23,313 nt of DNA from Prorocentrum cordatum. Taxonomy: Eukaryota > Sar > Dinophyceae > Prorocentrales > Prorocentraceae. The stretch spans positions 25,001 to 48,313 of the forward strand of contig CAUYUJ010007204.1 of the NCBI GenBank assembly GCA_963575745.1. The letters run 5' to 3'. Below are positions 9,496 through 18,383 of this stretch, in pieces. Within the stretch, counting starts at the first letter, position 1; every line of letters starts with the position of its first letter. The notes under the pieces are model-generated. The model saw only the letters and a program-made list of their open reading frames with translations. It was not told where the DNA came from and searched no databases. The position numbers and the translations under genes are program-made.

Positions 9496-9669
9496 CCCCT
9501 AAGGTTAAGTCGGGCCTGTCCCTGCACAGGAGGAATATTCAATAACAGTCAGAAAATAGTCTGGGGACGATCTTTTTATTATTTCTTGACCAGTTGGAGG
9601 ATATTTGGGGGGTATCATTTGTCATTCAAAATCTCCTGTGGGTGGATATGCCCGACCTAACCCGAAGGG
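9496..9669. mobile_element. MITE-like inverted-repeat element, about 174 bp
   Basis: The left arm 9496-9532 and right arm 9633-9669 are reverse complements without gaps at about 28 of 37 positions. The inner 30 positions (9503-9532 against 9633-9662) match at 24. The outer end of that part reads GGTTAAGTCGGGC on the left and, complemented, GGTTAGGTCGGGC on the right; the inner end of both arms reads CACAGGAG. The 100-bp interior is AT-rich in GC-rich surroundings. There is no coding capacity and no clear target-site duplication. It may be a nonautonomous DNA transposon or simply a long hairpin. Confidence 0.6.
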
Positions 9670-9748
9670 CCCGAAAAGGTCCTAAAGGGCCCTAAGGAGG
9701 GGTGAACAAAACGGCCCTCAACCCAGACCCCCTCTCGCGCTGTGACAA

Positions 9749-9906
9749 AATCACGACGAGAGGTTTTTCGCTATTCTCGGCCTCCGGGGGCCCCCAACGG
9801 GTCTCAGGACCGTCAAAAGACGACTCCAGATAAAGAACTACTCCCGGGGAAGGGGTCCAGACCTCTGGGGGTCGACTTTGTGAAAATAACACGACGTGGG
9901 GTCTGG
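9749..9906 (-). repeat. dispersed GC-rich repeat, copy C (reverse)
   Basis: The plus strand reads AATCACGACGAGAGGTTTTT, then CTCGGCCTCCGGGGGCCCCC, then GGACCGTCAAAAGACGACTC, ending near GGGGTCTGGG. It aligns over its length with 10919-11080 (same orientation), at roughly 70 percent by eye. Copy D follows in the opposite orientation. Confidence 0.6.
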
Positions 9907-10049
9907 GAATAGGGGGTGAAAAAAATGCCCTTAAGGGGCCCTTTAGGGTCCTCTCCTTCACCTCCATTGGGAGGTCACCACCCCCCATTACCAGCCGCCC
10001 GAATTGTCGGAGATCTGCTTTCGTCTTCGACATCCTCAGAATTCCGACG

Positions 10050-10350
10050 CCGTGATGTTTCGCGACGGGGAGTCCTGGAGGTATAGACCACTTCCCCAGG
10101 ACCGGTTTTTCATCCCGAGTCGTCTTGCGACGGTCTTGGGGCCCTGCGAGGGCCCCTAGAGGCCGAACGCAGCCAAAAACCTCCCGTCGTGATTTCTGTT
10201 CACGACTCGAGGGGAGTCTGAGGGGGAGGAAGAGGAGTTAGGGGGCACAACGCGGGCCAGCGTTTGTGATGTTTTCACTATGACATCCTTCCTCTTCCTC
10301 CTCCTCCTCATCTTCCACGTCTCTCCTCCCCACCGCTTCCTAGCACAATG
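10050..10350 (+). repeat. dispersed GC-rich repeat, copy D with downstream extension
   Basis: The core at 10129-10194 (GACGGTCTTGGGGCCC, then GGCCGAACGCAGCCAAAAAC and CTCCCGTCGTGATT) is preceded by TTTTTCATCCCGAGTCG, as in copies B and H. Downstream it continues as GAGTCTGAGGGGGAGGAAGA, GGGCACAACGCGGGCCAGCG and GATGTTTTCACTATGACATC. That extension recurs after copy F about 360 bp further on, so D and F form a direct repeat of about 250-300 bp. Confidence 0.6.
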
Positions 10351-10449
10351 TATTTTTTTTTCTATTATCGAGGAGTCCTTCATAAGGATTTGTTGTTAAG
10401 GAGCCCTTACCGAGAAGCCCATACTGAAGAAATCCTTCAGCAGGATGTT

Positions 10450-10690
10450 TTACTGAACGGGGTCTCTGGGCTCGTCTTCGCCATCAGCCGTCGTTGTGTG
10501 ACTTTCCTGGGGCCCGCCGACGGCTCCCATACATGGCCAAGAACTTCCCGTCCTGATTATTTCACGATGCGATGGAGTCTGGGGGGAAGAGGAAGGGTTA
10601 GAGGGCATAACGGGGGCCAGCTTCTGTAAGATTTTCACGATGGCGTCCCTTCTTGATCTCCTCCTGGAACCGCTTCCGATCACGGTGTTC
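10450..10690 (+). repeat. dispersed GC-rich repeat, copy F with downstream extension
   Basis: The core is the most diverged (GACTTTCCTGGGGCCCGCCG, then CTTCCCGTCCTGATTATTTC). The extension matches copy D closely: GAGTCTGGGGGGAAGAGGAA, GGGCATAACGGGGGCCAGCT and GATTTTCACGATGGCGTCC. The segment just upstream (CCATACTGAAGAAATCCTTC at about 10419) resembles the segment upstream of copy G at 12336. Confidence 0.55.
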
Positions 10691-10897
10691 TCCCCCCCTC
10701 CTCACTCCTCCCGAGGGAACCCCTGCCACCAGAACCTCTCATAAGGATTTCTCGCTTGAGCCGTTTTCTGATTCAGCTTGTGAATCTTGACGTGGGCTGC
10801 GGGGCGCGGGCAGGGCGCTGCGCCAGAGCCTGCGCGTGGAGAGCCAACTCCCGTGAGGTCCCCTGGCGCAGTCGGCCCATCCCTCGCACTCGCCTTC

Positions 10898-11080
10898 CCA
10901 GACATAATCGATCGTTCAAGAATCATGACGGGAGGTTTGGGGCCGTTTTCGGCCTCGGGGGGCCCTCGCCGAGCCTCGGGGCCGTCAACAAGCAGCTCAG
11001 GATGAAAAACGGGTCCCGGGGAACGGGTCGGGACGTCCAGGGATCCCGCAGTGAATAAATCAGGACGTCGCATGTCTGGG
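10898..11080 (-). repeat. dispersed GC-rich repeat, copy B (reverse, long)
   Basis: The plus strand reads ATCATGACGGGAGGTTTGGG, CGTTTTCGGCCTCGGGGGGC, GAGCCTCGGGGCCGTCAAC and later CAGGACGTCGCATGTCTGGG. Its reverse complement matches copy A across both flanks. A second piece GGCGTCGCATGTCTGG recurs at about 11219-11233, so the outer end is partly duplicated. Confidence 0.75.
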
Positions 11081-11382
11081 CTCGGCCCCGCAGCCCCTGG
11101 CCTGGAAGTGCCTGAAAGCCCCTGGGGGCCTCCGGAGGGCCAAAAAGAGAGCCGAACCGAAGCCCTCCAAAACCTCGAACATCGAGCCTGGAGGAAGGAT
11201 GGAGGGAGAAGGAGTAGGGCGTCGCATGTCTGGCTTGGAATCCTAGCAGAAGGACGGGTGCGCTAGGGCCTTGGCTCGCGGGATCCCGAGATGCCTCCCC
11301 AAATTGATAACGCCACCTTGCGAAAGCGCGGCACCACAAAATCCCGCCGTGGAGCATATCGGTTTTCAAAATCCACGCTTCC
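11081..11382. other. no recognisable gene
   Basis: GC-rich spacer. It holds a perfect 10-bp palindrome CCTCCGGAGG near 11130 and the partial duplicate of the copy B end at about 11219-11233. No coding motif is seen. Confidence 0.5.
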
Positions 11383-11438
11383 CGTTTTCTGCTTCACGGT
11401 CGGGCGCTCACGTTTTCTGCTTCAAAGTCGGGCGCTCT
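11383..11438. repeat. 28-bp tandem duplication
   Basis: CGTTTTCTGCTTC followed by GTCGGGCGCTC occurs at 11383-11410 and 11411-11438, with about 25 of 28 positions matching. Confidence 0.85.
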
Positions 11439-11469
11439 TCTGCCGACGCGTTCCTCCGGATGCTTGGCT

Positions 11470-11540
11470 CTGTATGTATGTATGTATGTATGCATGTATG
11501 CATGAATGCATGCATGTATGTATGTATGCATGCATGCATT
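11470..11540. repeat. TGTA/TGCA tetranucleotide repeat
   Basis: About 70 bp of alternating TGTA and TGCA units with one TGAA. Most of it alternates purine and pyrimidine, and parts are self-complementary (ATGCATGCAT). Confidence 0.93.
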
Positions 11541-11600
11541 GCGAACATGTTCCGCGAAGTCCCGCTTTCAGGATGTCAGACGAAGGACCACCGTCAACCG

Positions 11601-11654
11601 CATCATCATCATCAGCAACATCATCATCATCATCATCGTCATCATCATCGTCAG

Positions 11655-11717
<63 letters not shown>

Positions 11718-11840
11718 AATCATCATCATCAGCATCATGATCATCGGCATCGGCATCGGCATCGTCATCATCATCATCAGCATCATCGTCATCGTCATCA
11801 TCAACATCAGCATCAACATCAGCATCAGCATCATCATCGC
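11601..11840. repeat. ATC compound microsatellite
   Basis: About 240 bp of ATC triplets (GAT on the minus strand), with hexamer blocks of ATCGGC near 11745-11760, ATCGTC near 11761 and 11786-11800, and ATCAGC/ATCAAC near 11800-11833. Same motif family as the two GAT arrays but in the opposite orientation. Confidence 0.95.
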
Positions 11841-12315
11841 CGATGTTTCCCATCATCCTTGTTCTTCTATTACCGTGGGCTCCGAGATCAGAGAGTCTTC
11901 CATGTTGCCCGGGTGCCCTTGCAGAGGCCAGAGTCCGCGACAGTTGCGCTGCGCTCCTGAAGGGACTCGGCAGGGTCCTCCCGCGCCCCGTGCTGACAAG
12001 GATGTGCGCCACTGCCGTTTTCATTGTGGCCCCGACGGCGCAGGCGCCAATGAGGCCCGCTCGGAAAACAAGGCGCTTCCGAGCCAAGGCAGCGGCAGCT
12101 CGAGCCAGTGGCAACGAAATCCAGCTCTCCGATATTTTCGAGCTCCTCGCGGAGGGCCGCAACATCGAAAGCAGAAGCCTTCCCCTGCCTGGCCCAGACA
12201 GGGGAGAGTTCCGCTTTCGAACTTTCGATGTTCTGTTCGTTCGGTTGTGAGCATGTCGCGCTTTAGCCGTGCGACGGTGACGGTTGACATCGAGTGGATC
12301 GTTCCGTCAACATCA
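11841..12315. other. no recognisable gene; contains a nested hairpin
   Basis: Open frames cross this stretch in both directions. The plus-strand frame ending at 12250 reads RAKAAAARASGNEIQLSDIF with no known domain. The main feature is the hairpin at 12161-12232. Confidence 0.45.
12161..12232. other. nested hairpin with two competing outer stems
   Basis: Inner stem: TCCCCTG (12181-12187) with CAGGGGA (12199-12205) around an 11-nt loop. Outer stem 1: TCGAAAGCAGAA (12165-12176) with TTCCGCTTTCGA (12209-12220), 11 of 12 pairs. Outer stem 2: AACATCGAAAG (12161-12171) with CTTTCGATGTT (12222-12232), perfect over 11 bp. The outer stems share bases 12165-12171 on the left side, so they exclude each other. 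Whether it is transcribed is unknown. Confidence 0.55.
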
Positions 12316-12520
12316 GGAATCTTCACTGAAGAGTCCATACTGAAGGAAACCTTGCCAAGGAGTGCTTACTGGAGGGGGGCCTGGGTTGGTCGTCGCCATG
12401 AGCTCTGTCGTCCCTGGGGCCAGCTTTTCCTCCAGAGCCGTTCTGTGACAGTCCTTGAGCCCGGTGAGGGACCCCAGGAGGCCCCAGACGGCCAAGACCT
12501 CCCCGTTGATTCGTGGAGGC
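12316..12520 (+). repeat. dispersed GC-rich repeat, copy G (forward)
   Basis: The core at about 12447-12511 reads GACAGTCCTTGAGCCCGGTG, then AGGAGGCCCCAGACGGCCAA and GACCTCCCCGTTGATT. Upstream, TCCATACTGAAGGAAACC parallels the segment before copy F. The LTR retrotransposon begins about 60 bp downstream. Confidence 0.55.
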
Positions 12521-12576
12521 GCGCGAGCCCATGGACTGGGATGGCGCAGCACGAGGCAGCTGAGAACTTGGCGGCT

Positions 12577-12581
12577 GGAAC
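12577..12581. repeat. target-site duplication, left (GGAAC)
   Basis: The five bases before the left LTR are GGAAC, and the five after the right LTR (20500-20504) are GGACC: four of five match. Copia elements typically make 5-bp duplications, so this fits an insertion with one later substitution. Confidence 0.6.
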
Positions 12582-12590
12582 TGTGAATCT

Positions 12591-12611
12591 GAAAGCGCAG
12601 GGAGCGCTTTC
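12591..12611. other. 8-bp hairpin at the start of the LTR
   Basis: GAAAGCGC (12591-12598) pairs with GCGCTTTC (12604-12611) around loop AGGGA. The same hairpin is intact in the right LTR at 20273-20293. Confidence 0.75.
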
Positions 12612-12674
12612 AAGTGCTATGTGTGCTTAACTGAGAACCCGAGACCCCTTTTCCTTAACCGTTTGGGTTCAAGG

Positions 12675-12700
12675 GGAAGGGGGTCCGTCGACCCCCTTCC
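12675..12700. other. 11-bp GC-rich hairpin in the left LTR
   Basis: GGAAGGGGGTC (12675-12685) pairs perfectly with GACCCCCTTCC (12690-12700) around loop CGTC. In the right LTR the extra base in the C run shortens the perfect stem to 7 bp. Confidence 0.7.
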
Positions 12701-12818
12701 AGGAGTGCAGCTTGTCATGTACTGAAAAGGTGTCTGCTATCTTTCCCTCTCGTTCAGAGTATTTCAGATTGTTTCAGATATCTTGGCGACCTACGATGTC
12801 TTGGGAACCATCCACATG

Positions 12819-12830
12819 TGGTAAGCGGAG
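12819..12830 (+). promoter_or_regulatory. possible primer-binding site
   Basis: Two bases after the left LTR the sequence TGGTAAGCGGAG begins with TGG, the complement of the tRNA CCA end, as copia primer-binding sites do. It resembles initiator-Met sites (TGGTA then an acceptor-stem sequence), but I could not match it to a known tRNA. Confidence 0.45.
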
Positions 12831-12923
12831 CGACGGCTACGACGGCAATCTTGATGATATTACGTGGGAGCGTGTCGAAGACGGACCTCAGGAGAATGAT
12901 GAGGGCGATGGGGAGAAGCTGAG

Positions 12924-13868
12924 ATGGGCACAGTCGAGAACGAGAGGGCAGCGAAGCGGACAGCACGACAGCATGAAGGGCGACACCTAGGACCCCTGGA
13001 AGACGTGGAACGACTGCTCAGTATCCTGGGATCGAACATGGAGTCAGATGTCCAACTGGGGTGCTTGGAGGTGGCCAAGCGAGGACGACGACTCGGGGGT
13101 TCGGCAGGCAAGTACGAGTTGAAAGGTGAGGGCTGCCCAGGCGGCTCCGAGACGGACTCAGAGAAGTCAGTGCAGTCGAGAGGGTCCGGCACACCAGAGC
13201 AGGTGAAGAAGATGATGGCAGAGGTGCACGGAAGACTCGAGTCGGGCGGGGAGCACGAGCAACACGACCAGCGACGTGGAGGCCGAAAAGGAAAAGACCC
13301 ACCTTGCCCGACCTGGGATGGAAAGGACCTCAGCGAGTGGCCAGAGAATCGGCTGGCCATAGACAGATGGAGCAGATTGACGGCAGTGTCGCCTGAGGAG
13401 CAGGGCGAGACCCTGCTGCTGCACTTGACCAAGGAGGCGGCGGCTGCGACACGGCACCTACGACCAGGTTCGGTACAGTACGCAGGTGGTCTACAAGCAG
13501 TCATTTTGGCACTGGACACGCTGGCGTTCCCAGAGGCAGACGCGGAGACCTTCCAGCAGCTGGAAAAGACTCTCTTCGCGGCTCCTAGGGCGAGAGAAGA
13601 GACGCTGATGAAGTTCACCAATCGAGTACGAGCAGAGCAGAAAGAGTTATGACGGCTACTCCCCAACGCACTGAACGACACGGTCATGGGTTTCTTGCTA
13701 TTGAGAGGAGCGGGTCTGGCCAAGACGGAAAGGAACCAGGTTCTCATCCAGACGGGCTACGACTACAACGCCAACAAGCTGGTCTCGATTCTGAAGCGGA
13801 TGACGGACGACAGCGCGGTCATCGAGAAGAGCACACCGACAAAAGGGGCATATTTTGGAGGGGATTGA
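12924..13868 (+). pseudogene. gag: copia gag, capsid-like part (one internal TGA)
   Basis: Frame 3 from the ATG at 12924 encodes a charged N-terminal region of about 125 residues. A capsid-like segment follows: PPCPTWDGKDLSEWPENRLA, then WSRLTAVSPEEQGETLLLHL and LEKTLFAAPRAREETLMKFT. That pattern (P-x-F/W-D-G, W, then helical blocks) is typical of copia gag. An in-frame TGA at 13650-13652 interrupts it; the same frame continues with RLLPNALNDTVMGFLLLRGA, clearly the next gag helix, and ends at the TGA at 13866-13868. Gag forms the particle that packages element RNA. The following segment is in frame 1, with the shift near the GGAGGGG run at 13856-13862. Confidence 0.8.
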
Positions 13869-14955
13869 CGAGGACGAGCCCCTGATGTCCGAGGATGGTG
13901 AAACCGAGAGTGCTTTGTACGACGCGATGGCCAACCTGCTCGGGATCGACGACGATGGAACACCCGACGGACAAGAAACAGCTGACGATGGAGAACGGAT
14001 CCTCACGGAGGTCGAGGCGCTCGGCTGCCTCGCGGCCACCGCCCCACCACCGACGAAGCCGCGGACGTGGGGCGAGGATCGGAGGACCGTGGCGGACAAG
14101 AAGACCAATCGGGGGTTCCGCAACCTGCAGGGCGGCAAGAAGCTCAACGACAAGATAGAGGACATCAAGAAGCGCACGAAGTGCGGCATATGTAAGAAGG
14201 TTGGACACTGGCTTCGAGAGTGTCCCGACAATCCGAAGGATAAGAACAAGCCAACGGGAGGTTTCATTGCGACGACGGTGCTGCAGGACGACGAGATCTT
14301 CAGCTACATTGCGACAGAGGCGAAGATGGCGTCAAGGCCGAACCTAGTAGAGCACATCAACCTGGCGATCGACATCAAGACGTCGGGCAAGCCAGGCTGG
14401 GGGGCACTCGACGCGGCCTGTGGCATCAACATGATGGGGCTGGACACCTACGCGGGGTGGGGGGCACGCTACAAGAAGGAGCACGGCATCACGCTACAGA
14501 CGATCCCGTACCATAAGAAGTACAGGTTCGGCAATGACCAGATCTGCACGGCGACGGACGGGGTGATCATCCCGATCATGCTGGGCGACATTGTCGGAAT
14601 CATTTTTGTGTGATTGGTGCAGGGAGCGGCCCCGCTTTTGTTGTCTAAGAAATTTGTCGTGGAGCTGAAGGCGTCCCTCCATGCATTTCAGTCGGAGCTG
14701 GATCTGCCTGAGCAGAGCCTGCGACTCCCCTGGGCACACGCTGGAGGGGAACACTTTTTGCTGCAGCTGGATAACTTCACGAGACCGTGGAGCAAGCCTG
14801 AAGGCTGGACACTCTGCACAAAGGAGGTTTCTATGGATTTCAGTTCCAGGACCGAGTATAAGCATCCCTCCACCTTCCTCATCTCCGAGGACCTCGTAAA
14901 CGACAGCGAGGATCAGAAGGAAAGAGGCTGTATGTTTTCAAGTGTTGAAGTTTGA
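13804..14955 (+). pseudogene. gag-pol: copia nucleocapsid zinc knuckle and protease (one internal TGA)
   Basis: Frame 1 continues gag with an acidic stretch (EDEPLMSEDGETESALYDAM). At 14182-14223 there is a CCHC knuckle, CGICKKVGHWLREC (C-x2-C-x4-H-x4-C), which binds element RNA. The aspartic protease follows: GWGALDAACGINMMG, with the catalytic Asp codon at 14410-14412 in a D-A-A-C form instead of the common D-S/T-G. Next come RFGNDQICTATDGVIIPIML and, past an in-frame TGA at 14611-14613, VQGAAPLLLSKKFVVEL, which is the expected C-terminal strand of copia proteases. The TGA is thus a nonsense change inside the domain. The frame ends with TGA at 14953-14955. Confidence 0.82.
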
Positions 14956-15601
14956 ACAAAACAACGGGCATAAAGCAGGGGGACAGCAGCGAACGCCAGA
15001 CAAAAAGCAGCACAAATAGCAAGACTACTGCAAGGAGGAGGATTATCAGGAGGAAGGCATAAACAGAAGGTTCAAGTTAACATGCAGAGAACCGACAGTA
15101 ACAAGCACTGGACCAGCACCAACAGCAAGCACGTGAAGAACATAAACGCCGTGAGCAGCATCCATAGCAGGTCCGAGAACAGCATAAATGAAGATAACCG
15201 CATCAACAACAAGCACCTGGACAACATAAATGACAACATCGTCCAGTTCCGCCAGCAGTTAGGCTCGAGCCGAACTCGCAGAACGTCTTCGGATGTACTT
15301 CCATATTTCCATGTCATGCGACGAGCGCTCGCAGCACTCGTCCTCTTTCATGCAGCAGAAGGTGTCGCCGCTGAGGGAGCGGCAGTCGGACGCCAACAAG
15401 AGCCAGGCCGAGACGACGGCGCCGAAGTTCAAGTGGCCCTGGCACGAGGTCAGCTCGGAGAGCCGACCGCCCACAGGAGTGATGATGTGTCGCTACTACG
15501 GCGCGGAGAACCAAGAACCTCGGACCCCTGCTGTGGGCACGAGGGCCAGAGATCACGACCCCAAGCACAGTGCAGCGGATGCAGGCTACACGTGGAGTTC
15601 T
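14956..15601 (+). pseudogene. decayed linker between protease and integrase
   Basis: No single frame is convincing. 14956-15240 is rich in CAG/AAC/AAG codons, with fragments such as EEHKRREQH and QVREQHK in one frame, interrupted by TAG, TGA and TAA. This suggests a former Gln/Arg/Glu coiled coil. 15290-15600 has a frame with FKWPWHEVSSESRPPTGVMM and MCRYYGAEN, which may be the remnant of a Cys-containing segment. Function unknown; its place in the element implies it was part of the polyprotein. Confidence 0.45.
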
Positions 15602-16238
15602 ACCCCAATGGAGCTCCCAACATGAAGGAGATCTGCGAGCAGCTCGAGGAGTGCAAGATGCTGGAGGCGGAGATCGAGGGCTGGCAACCTCGAGCACCGA
15701 AAGCATGGACCTCGTCGGAAACTCCACAAGAGCCTTCGACACGCAGCAGCGCGCCGAGGGCCAAGATGAGACCGCGATCGGGAGCCATATCGACCTCGAG
15801 GCAGCCGGGAGGTCCAACTGCAGAGCCGGAGGAGCAGATCGAGGGTCTGACGGAGACGGCCGAGCAGGAGGAGTGGGAGACGCTGGACGAGGACGTGCAG
15901 GACCAGTCACCTCGAAGCAAGGCTCTGACCGCCTTGAACGAGCTGCTGCAGGATGAGAACGCCAACGCAACGACCAACCAGCTGGTGGAGAACCTGCGCG
16001 GCCACCTCGGGGCGGACATCAGCGACCAGTAGACGAGCTGACCGAGAAGGAGGAGCGGAAGATCAGCAAGGCGCTCAAGGAGTTAGGCAAAACGGACAAA
16101 ATGAGGGAGGCCATGGAGGACGCGATTCCAGAGTGCACCGCTTTCCTCGGCCAGCTAGACGAGCAGGTTCACGATGACGACGATATGATGGAGACTGGCG
16201 GGGTTCCCTTACACGAAACTACAGCGCAGAAGCCGTGA
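15602..16238 (+). pseudogene. acidic linker upstream of integrase
   Basis: Frame 1 to 16032 encodes MKEICEQLEECKMLEAEIEG followed by an acidic, Ser/Glu-rich region and LTALNELLQDENANATTNQL. From 16032 the plausible reading is frame 3 (DELTEKEERKISKALKELGK, then MREAMEDAIPECTAFLGQLD and a DDDDMMETGG stretch), ending in TGA at 16236. It is likely helical and probably a spacer in the polyprotein. No enzyme motif is visible. Confidence 0.5.
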
Positions 16239-18383
16239 TAGTCGTGGCAGGACATGGCGTAGAACATGACCAAGAGTGCGAGTCCCCTACTCGTGATCAT
16301 CAAGCCGCCCAAGGATATTTACAACAAGAAGCTCGAGAAGAAGATCGACAGGGACGTGACGACCTTCACGTCGGACATGGCGATCCAGCAGGCGATTGAC
16401 GGCAGGTACTTCTACTACGAGCAGGAGGAGAGCTCCCGAGAATGGGACGACCCACTCATCCAGAAGCTGAGGCGACTTCCCGAGGTCTTCTCGGGGAAGG
16501 CTAATGCACGAGGACGGGCCTGTTTGACCAACCTACCTGGCCAGGCATCAGAGTACGGGAAGATGCTGAGTTAGGAGTTCGTGCAGGGCTCTCAGCAGAA
16601 CAAGCTGGGGGACGTGCCGATACCTCTGCAGGAGCTTACTGGAGCTCTGGCACGAGCTATCGCGAAGGCCAAGATGAGCGAGCTGGCGACCGTCGAGACG
16701 AAGATGGACGAAGAAAATTCAAGCTTGCAGTGTGCGTCTTGTTGTACAGCGCCCGTCTCCAACAACAAGGACGAGAGGAGCACGGACCCTCATGTCAAGC
16801 AGCAGGCACAGAAGATACACGAGAACATGGGTCACTGCAGTAACGAGAATCTGGCGATGGTTTTGAAGTACGGCAAGGCTCGCCAGGTCTTTACCGAGGC
16901 CGCGCAGCATCTGGTCTGTCCAAGTTGCGAGGCAAACAAGCGTCCCAGGCTGGCCAAACCGTCCAAGGCTCCCACAACCTACCAGTTCATCGACGTCATC
17001 GGTATGGACATCTTCTTCGTTCTAGGTCCCGAGAACACCACCAAGGTGCCAATGCTCAACATCGTGCGTCACGGGACGGGGCACCAAGTCGCGGCACCGC
17101 TGCCGAGCAGACAAGGTCAGCAGATCAGACGACATTATCGTGCTTTCTGGAAGCGGATGTACGACACTCCCAGGATCATCGTGATAGACGGCGAGAGAGG
17201 TTTTTCAACAGGCGAGTTTCCAGACGCAGCTGAAGGAGACGGCGCCGAGGTGAAGGTGACGAGCGCCACCTCGCCATGGCAGGCAGGCAAGACTGAGAGG
17301 GCTGGGGGGACCTGGAAGGAGACCTTCTACCGCACAAGGCAGAAGCTCAACACCAAGAACTGGGACGACTTCTACGAGCTGGTCGACTCAGTCAACGTGG
17401 CGATTGGAGGAAGTGTGCGACGTGGGGGTTTCACGCCTTATCAGAGAGTTTTTGGAAGACCCTCTCAACTACCAGAAAAAATATTGGAGGGGGGCTCGCC
17501 GAATTTGGCGACGGCACCTCGAGCCATGACTGGGGGCACCGAGCTTGCCAGGATCATTGACATGCGCAAGGCAGCCATGGCATCGTACATCGAGGCGGAG
17601 TGCTCCGAGAAGTGGCGACGAGCTCTCAATAGAAGGACTCGACCGCCGAGGGGCACTACTTTTCAGCCTGGAGATCGATGCTATTTCTGGAGGAGTAGTA
17701 CGGACAAACTCCCCGTTAGCTCCTGGCATGGCCCAGCCAGAGTCATCCAGACTGAGCTGCCAAGCACGGCGCGGTGCTCGTACCAGGGTGGACTACTGGA
17801 ATGCTCACCAGAACAGCTTCGACACGCCAATGAGGGGGAGACATCCGCCTGTGAGCAGATCGACCACACGATGAAGGAGGAAGTGAGCACCGAGAACTGC
17901 GGAAGGCGCAAGTACGAGGACCTGACCAAGCAGCCCTCACCAGCTGAGGAGGACCAGGACGACGTACCTCAGACAGCACCTCCAGAGCCAGCAGGGGATG
18001 ATCAACCAGCGGTCTCCCTGGAGCCACCGACGGTGGAGATCGAGCACTCCTCCGATGTGAAGTCAGATCCCATCCCCATGGAAACGCAGTACTACGATCA
18101 CCTCGACGATGTACCGATCACCATCAAGCAGGCTCTAGTTAACCCTGACGCGGCGATACCGGTGGCACAACGTATCGCGACCATCGAGGAGAATATTCAG
18201 AAGGACCAGCAGGCTCCCCCCAAGAAAAAGCGGAGGGGAAAAGTTCAGGGCGCCACCGGCGCTCTGTTGACCAGTGCAGCTCAACGAGGACGCAAGAAGG
18301 TCACGGAGAAGTCTCTTGTGAACACCTACAAGTACCAGCCGTACATCTCAGCCAAGCGCAGGGAGTGGGGCAACATACAGTAG
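16239..18383 (+). pseudogene. int: copia integrase (internal TAGs)
   Basis: Frame 3 encodes a leader (MTKSASPLLVIIKPPKDIYN at 16266) crossed by TAG at 16260 and 16572. The integrase itself is intact: the zinc-binding HHCC (H-E-N-M-G-H near 16818-16835 and CPSC at 16917-16928), then the catalytic core with Asp codons at 17007-17009 and 17187-17189 (VIDGERGF) and Glu at 17295-17297 (GKTERAGGTW). The last two are separated by exactly 35 residues, the DD35E signature. A basic C-terminal region (RRTRPPRGTTFQPGDRCYFW then WHGPARVI) resembles the DNA-binding end. A long Glu/Pro/Asp-rich tail with a basic KKKRRGK run follows. Integrase inserts the cDNA into the host genome. The frame ends at TAG 18381-18383. 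Confidence 0.92.

Larger units (their letters stand above)
12582..12816 (+). repeat. left (5') LTR, 235 bp
   Basis: It begins TGTGAATCTGAAAGCGC and ends GGGAACCATCCACA. It matches 20264-20499 except for G/A, C/G and T/C substitutions and a one-base indel in the C run after GTCGA. It contains two perfect hairpins (12591-12611 and 12675-12700). LTRs carry promoter and RNA-processing signals, but I could not identify a TATA box. Confidence 0.96.

Noticed and set aside
11422-12630. Overlapping open frames on both strands around the ATC array
   Set aside because: They depend on the array and extend into the LTR or dispersed repeats. No motif supports a gene.
12653-12674. GGGTTCAAGG in the LTR as a tRNA B box
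   Set aside because: No matching A box, cloverleaf or acceptor stem is found around it.
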